Source: an uncultured Kordia sp.
GTDB taxonomy: Bacteria > Bacteroidota > Bacteroidia > Flavobacteriales > Flavobacteriaceae
Reading direction: 5' to 3'
Assembly: GCA_913054565.1 (NCBI GenBank)
Contig: CAJXHW010000018.1
Span: 1-13,716 of the forward strand
DNA length: 13,716 nt
In this document: piece by piece, positions 11,997 through 13,716 of the stretch
Layout of the letters: every line of letters starts with the position of its first letter
How positions within the stretch are numbered: position 1 is the stretch's first letter
The notes under the pieces: generated by a model
Seen by the model: only the letters and a program-made list of their open reading frames with translations
What the model was told of the DNA's origin: nothing
Database searches by the model: none
Position numbers and translations under genes: made by a program

Positions 11997-13716
11997 ATGA
12001 AAATAAAATCAGTAAGTATTGAAAAGTTTAGGTCAATTGAAAAAGCTCAAGTTGAGATAAGCGATTTAACCGCCTTAGTAGGTAGTAATAATGTAGGGAA
12101 ATCTGGGTTGCTTAGAGCTATAAATGCATTTTTCAATTTTGATTCTGAACGAGAAAATTTTCAAAGTGGAAGCCATAATTTTTCCACAAGAGGAATTCCA
12201 AAAATTGATATCGTTTTTGATAATATTCCAAATCGACAAGCTTATCGGGATGTAAAACTTCCTAATAATCAGCTTCACGTTAGGTTAACTTTTGACTCAA
12301 GTAAGAAGTTAAAGGAAAAATATCAGTATAAAAAGAATGGAACGTATTCTGAAGTACCAAAAGAGGTTTTAACTCAAGTCTTTAAAGATGTTCAATTTGT
12401 ATATATCCCGACTAATAGAGATTATAGACAAACCTTATTTGAGGAAAAGACGTTGTTGAAAGAATTATTAGATGTATATCTAAAAAAGCATACTAAAAAA
12501 AGAAACCAAATAAAACCTAAAGTTGAAGATGCTGTAAAGTATTTCAATAAAAATGCACTTCAAAAGGCTTCGGCTGAATTACAAAAGTTGTACCCTTTAA
12601 ATAGTGATTTCAAAATACGAATTGATTATGATTCCAATGATATTGACTATCATATTTTATTACGAGACTTGTGTATTAAAGTTAATGATGGGGTGAATAG
12701 TTTTAAGTTGGTTGATACTGGTAGTGGTATCCAAAGTCTTGTGAATATTGCAATTTATCGACTTCTTTCTGAACTTAAGCATACAAATTTCATAATAGGT
12801 ATAGAAGAGCCAGAGATTAATCTGCACCCTCAATCACAACGTGAACTGGTAACAGAATTTAGGAAAAGTGCTGTAGATGATTCTGTGCAAATTTTATTTA
12901 CTTCTCATTCAGCAGTAGTAATTGACCAATTGGCTCATAACGAAATTATATCCTTTACTAAAACAAAGGATAGCAAAAGAGGTTTTAAAACTTTATTGAG
13001 ACAAATACCTAATGATTTTTGGGATAGGCATGGTTTAGACTTTGATGGTTATTATCAATTTTATCAGTATCATAATAGCGAATTCTTCTTTGCTAAGTTT
13101 GTTATTATTGTTGAAGGGAAAGGTGATGTTGAGGTGGTAAAGCACTTGTTAGAAAGAGCCAAAATAGACATTAATATAGAAGGTATTAGTATCCTAGCGT
13201 TAAATGGAGTACAAGAATTAAAATATCCATTTCATTTATTGAAACATCTGAGTATACCTTATCTTATTATAGTTGATAAGGATTTCTTCCTACCTTATCT
13301 GAATGATAAGAAAAATAATAGTAGAACAAATGGTGGTTTTTTTAAATACAAGTCAGAATTTCAAAATGATAATATCGATATTATTGAATCGATTATCTCA
13401 AATGAAGGAGAACGAAATACGCTTATACATCAATTGAGTCACAACCATACATCAGCTTTAAACACTTTGGAAAAGTATAGATTTGTATGTATGCGTTATA
13501 CTTTAGAAGTCGATTTGGTTGATTGTGCAAGTGCTGCAAATTTATATTATGATATGTTTCAGCTTATAGGAAATGAAAGGACTAAAAAACATCTTTTAGA
13601 AAATGTAGGAAGAGGAATTAAGAAGCCAGAAAATATAATGAAAGTATTGCGCAGTTTGGAAAATAGAAATTTGCCATATGCCTATTCCAGAATTAAATCT
13701 ATTTCTAAGATGTTAA
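11997..13716 (+). CDS. OLD-family ATPase-TOPRIM nuclease, C-terminus cut by window edge
   Basis: The frame opens at ATG 11997 and stays open for 573 codons to the end of the window. An ABC-type ATPase comes first: MKIKSVSIEKFRSI is the typical opening, Walker A GSNNVGKS is at 29-36, Walker B IEEPEINLHP at 269-278, and the H-loop FTSHS lies about 30 residues on. A TOPRIM domain follows, with FVIIVEGKGD (Glu 373, Asp 377) and IIVDKD (Asp 427, Asp 429), so the metal-binding acids are all present. Such proteins hydrolyse ATP to control a metal-dependent DNA nuclease; the P2 Old protein and GajA of Gabija are relatives. The family is usually about 550-650 aa, so most of the gene is here. It starts 6 nt after res, which indicates the same operon. 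Whether it works with Mod-Res or heads a separate Gabija-like pair depends on the next gene, which is outside the window. Confidence 0.9.
   Translation, partial: MKIKSVSIEKFRSIEKAQVEISDLTALVGSNNVGKSGLLRAINAFFNFDSERENFQSGSHNFSTRGIPKIDIVFDNIPNRQAYRDVKLPNNQLHVRLTFDSSKKLKEKYQYKKNGTYSEVPKEVLTQVFKDVQFVYIPTNRDYRQTLFEEKTLLKELLDVYLKKHTKKRNQIKPKVEDAVKYFNKNALQKASAELQKLYPLNSDFKIRIDYDSNDIDYHILLRDLCIKVNDGVNSFKLVDTGSGIQSLVNIAIYRLLSELKHTNFIIGIEEPEINLHPQSQRELVTEFRKSAVDDSVQILFTSHSAVVIDQLAHNEIISFTKTKDSKRGFKTLLRQIPNDFWDRHGLDFDGYYQFYQYHNSEFFFAKFVIIVEGKGDVEVVKHLLERAKIDINIEGISILALNGVQELKYPFHLLKHLSIPYLIIVDKDFFLPYLNDKKNNSRTNGGFFKYKSEFQNDNIDIIESIISNEGERNTLIHQLSHNHTSALNTLEKYRFVCMRYTLEVDLVDCASAANLYYDMFQLIGNERTKKHLLENVGRGIKKPENIMKVLRSLENRNLPYAYSRIKSISKML

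Noticed and set aside
12075..12278. Minus-strand open frame of 67 codons near the OLD-family gene start
   Set aside because: It is opposite the Walker A region of the OLD-family gene, whose plus-strand frame is open to the window edge.
2894..13716. Assignment to DISARM or BREX
   Set aside because: A helicase and a methyltransferase are shared, but no drmA, drmB, pglZ, brxC or brxL type gene is seen; the mod-res pair is a plain type III signature.
1..13716. CRISPR array or insertion sequence
   Set aside because: No regularly spaced repeat-spacer units and no transposase gene or terminal inverted repeats were found.

Overview
The window looks like a chromosomal segment of a member of the Flavobacteriaceae (Bacteroidota). 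The DNA is AT-rich. Several genes are preceded by near-perfect copies of the Bacteroidota promoter (TTG, 17-23 nt, TAnnTTTG), Shine-Dalgarno sequences are mostly weak or absent, and the tRNA genes do not encode CCA. The housekeeping genes at the left also fit this group. No species can be named from the sequence alone.

Left part (1-1900), core chromosome. It starts with the cut N-terminus of a lipoprotein on the minus strand. An S4-domain RNA-binding protein (Hsp15-like) and a PyrR-like phosphoribosyltransferase follow on the plus strand. A convergent shikimate kinase gene (aroK) overlaps the phosphoribosyltransferase by 9 bp. Then come tRNA-Lys(UUU) with a consensus promoter, a strong hairpin, and tRNA-Leu(GAG).

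Middle part (1901-2893), apparent edge of an integrated island. The 3' end of tRNA-Leu is followed by AT-rich DNA with inverted and direct repeats. Three small minus-strand genes come next: an unlisted 57-aa coiled-coil protein, a 69-aa unknown, and a 66-aa excisionase-like winged-helix protein. The last two look like mobile-element cargo, but no integrase is present. A 115-bp divergent control region with two dyads separates them from the defence operon.

Right part (2894-13716), a tightly packed plus-strand defence operon. The order is: small XRE regulator; 1052-aa SNF2/RapA-type helicase with a degenerate PLD-like N-terminus; DUF4391-like protein with a C-terminal coiled coil; type III Mod methyltransferase; type III Res helicase-endonuclease; and an OLD-family ATPase-TOPRIM nuclease cut by the window edge. 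The five junctions are a 4-nt overlap, zero gap, a 4-nt overlap, 3 nt and 6 nt, which argues for one co-regulated transcript. Mod and Res appear catalytically complete and would form an ordinary type III restriction-modification enzyme on their own. The helicase and the DUF4391 protein are inserted upstream in the same operon, so the locus is best described as an expanded type III R-M system, possibly with a second OLD/Gabija-like module beginning at its 3' end. The XRE protein probably plays the role of a controller (C) protein that times expression.
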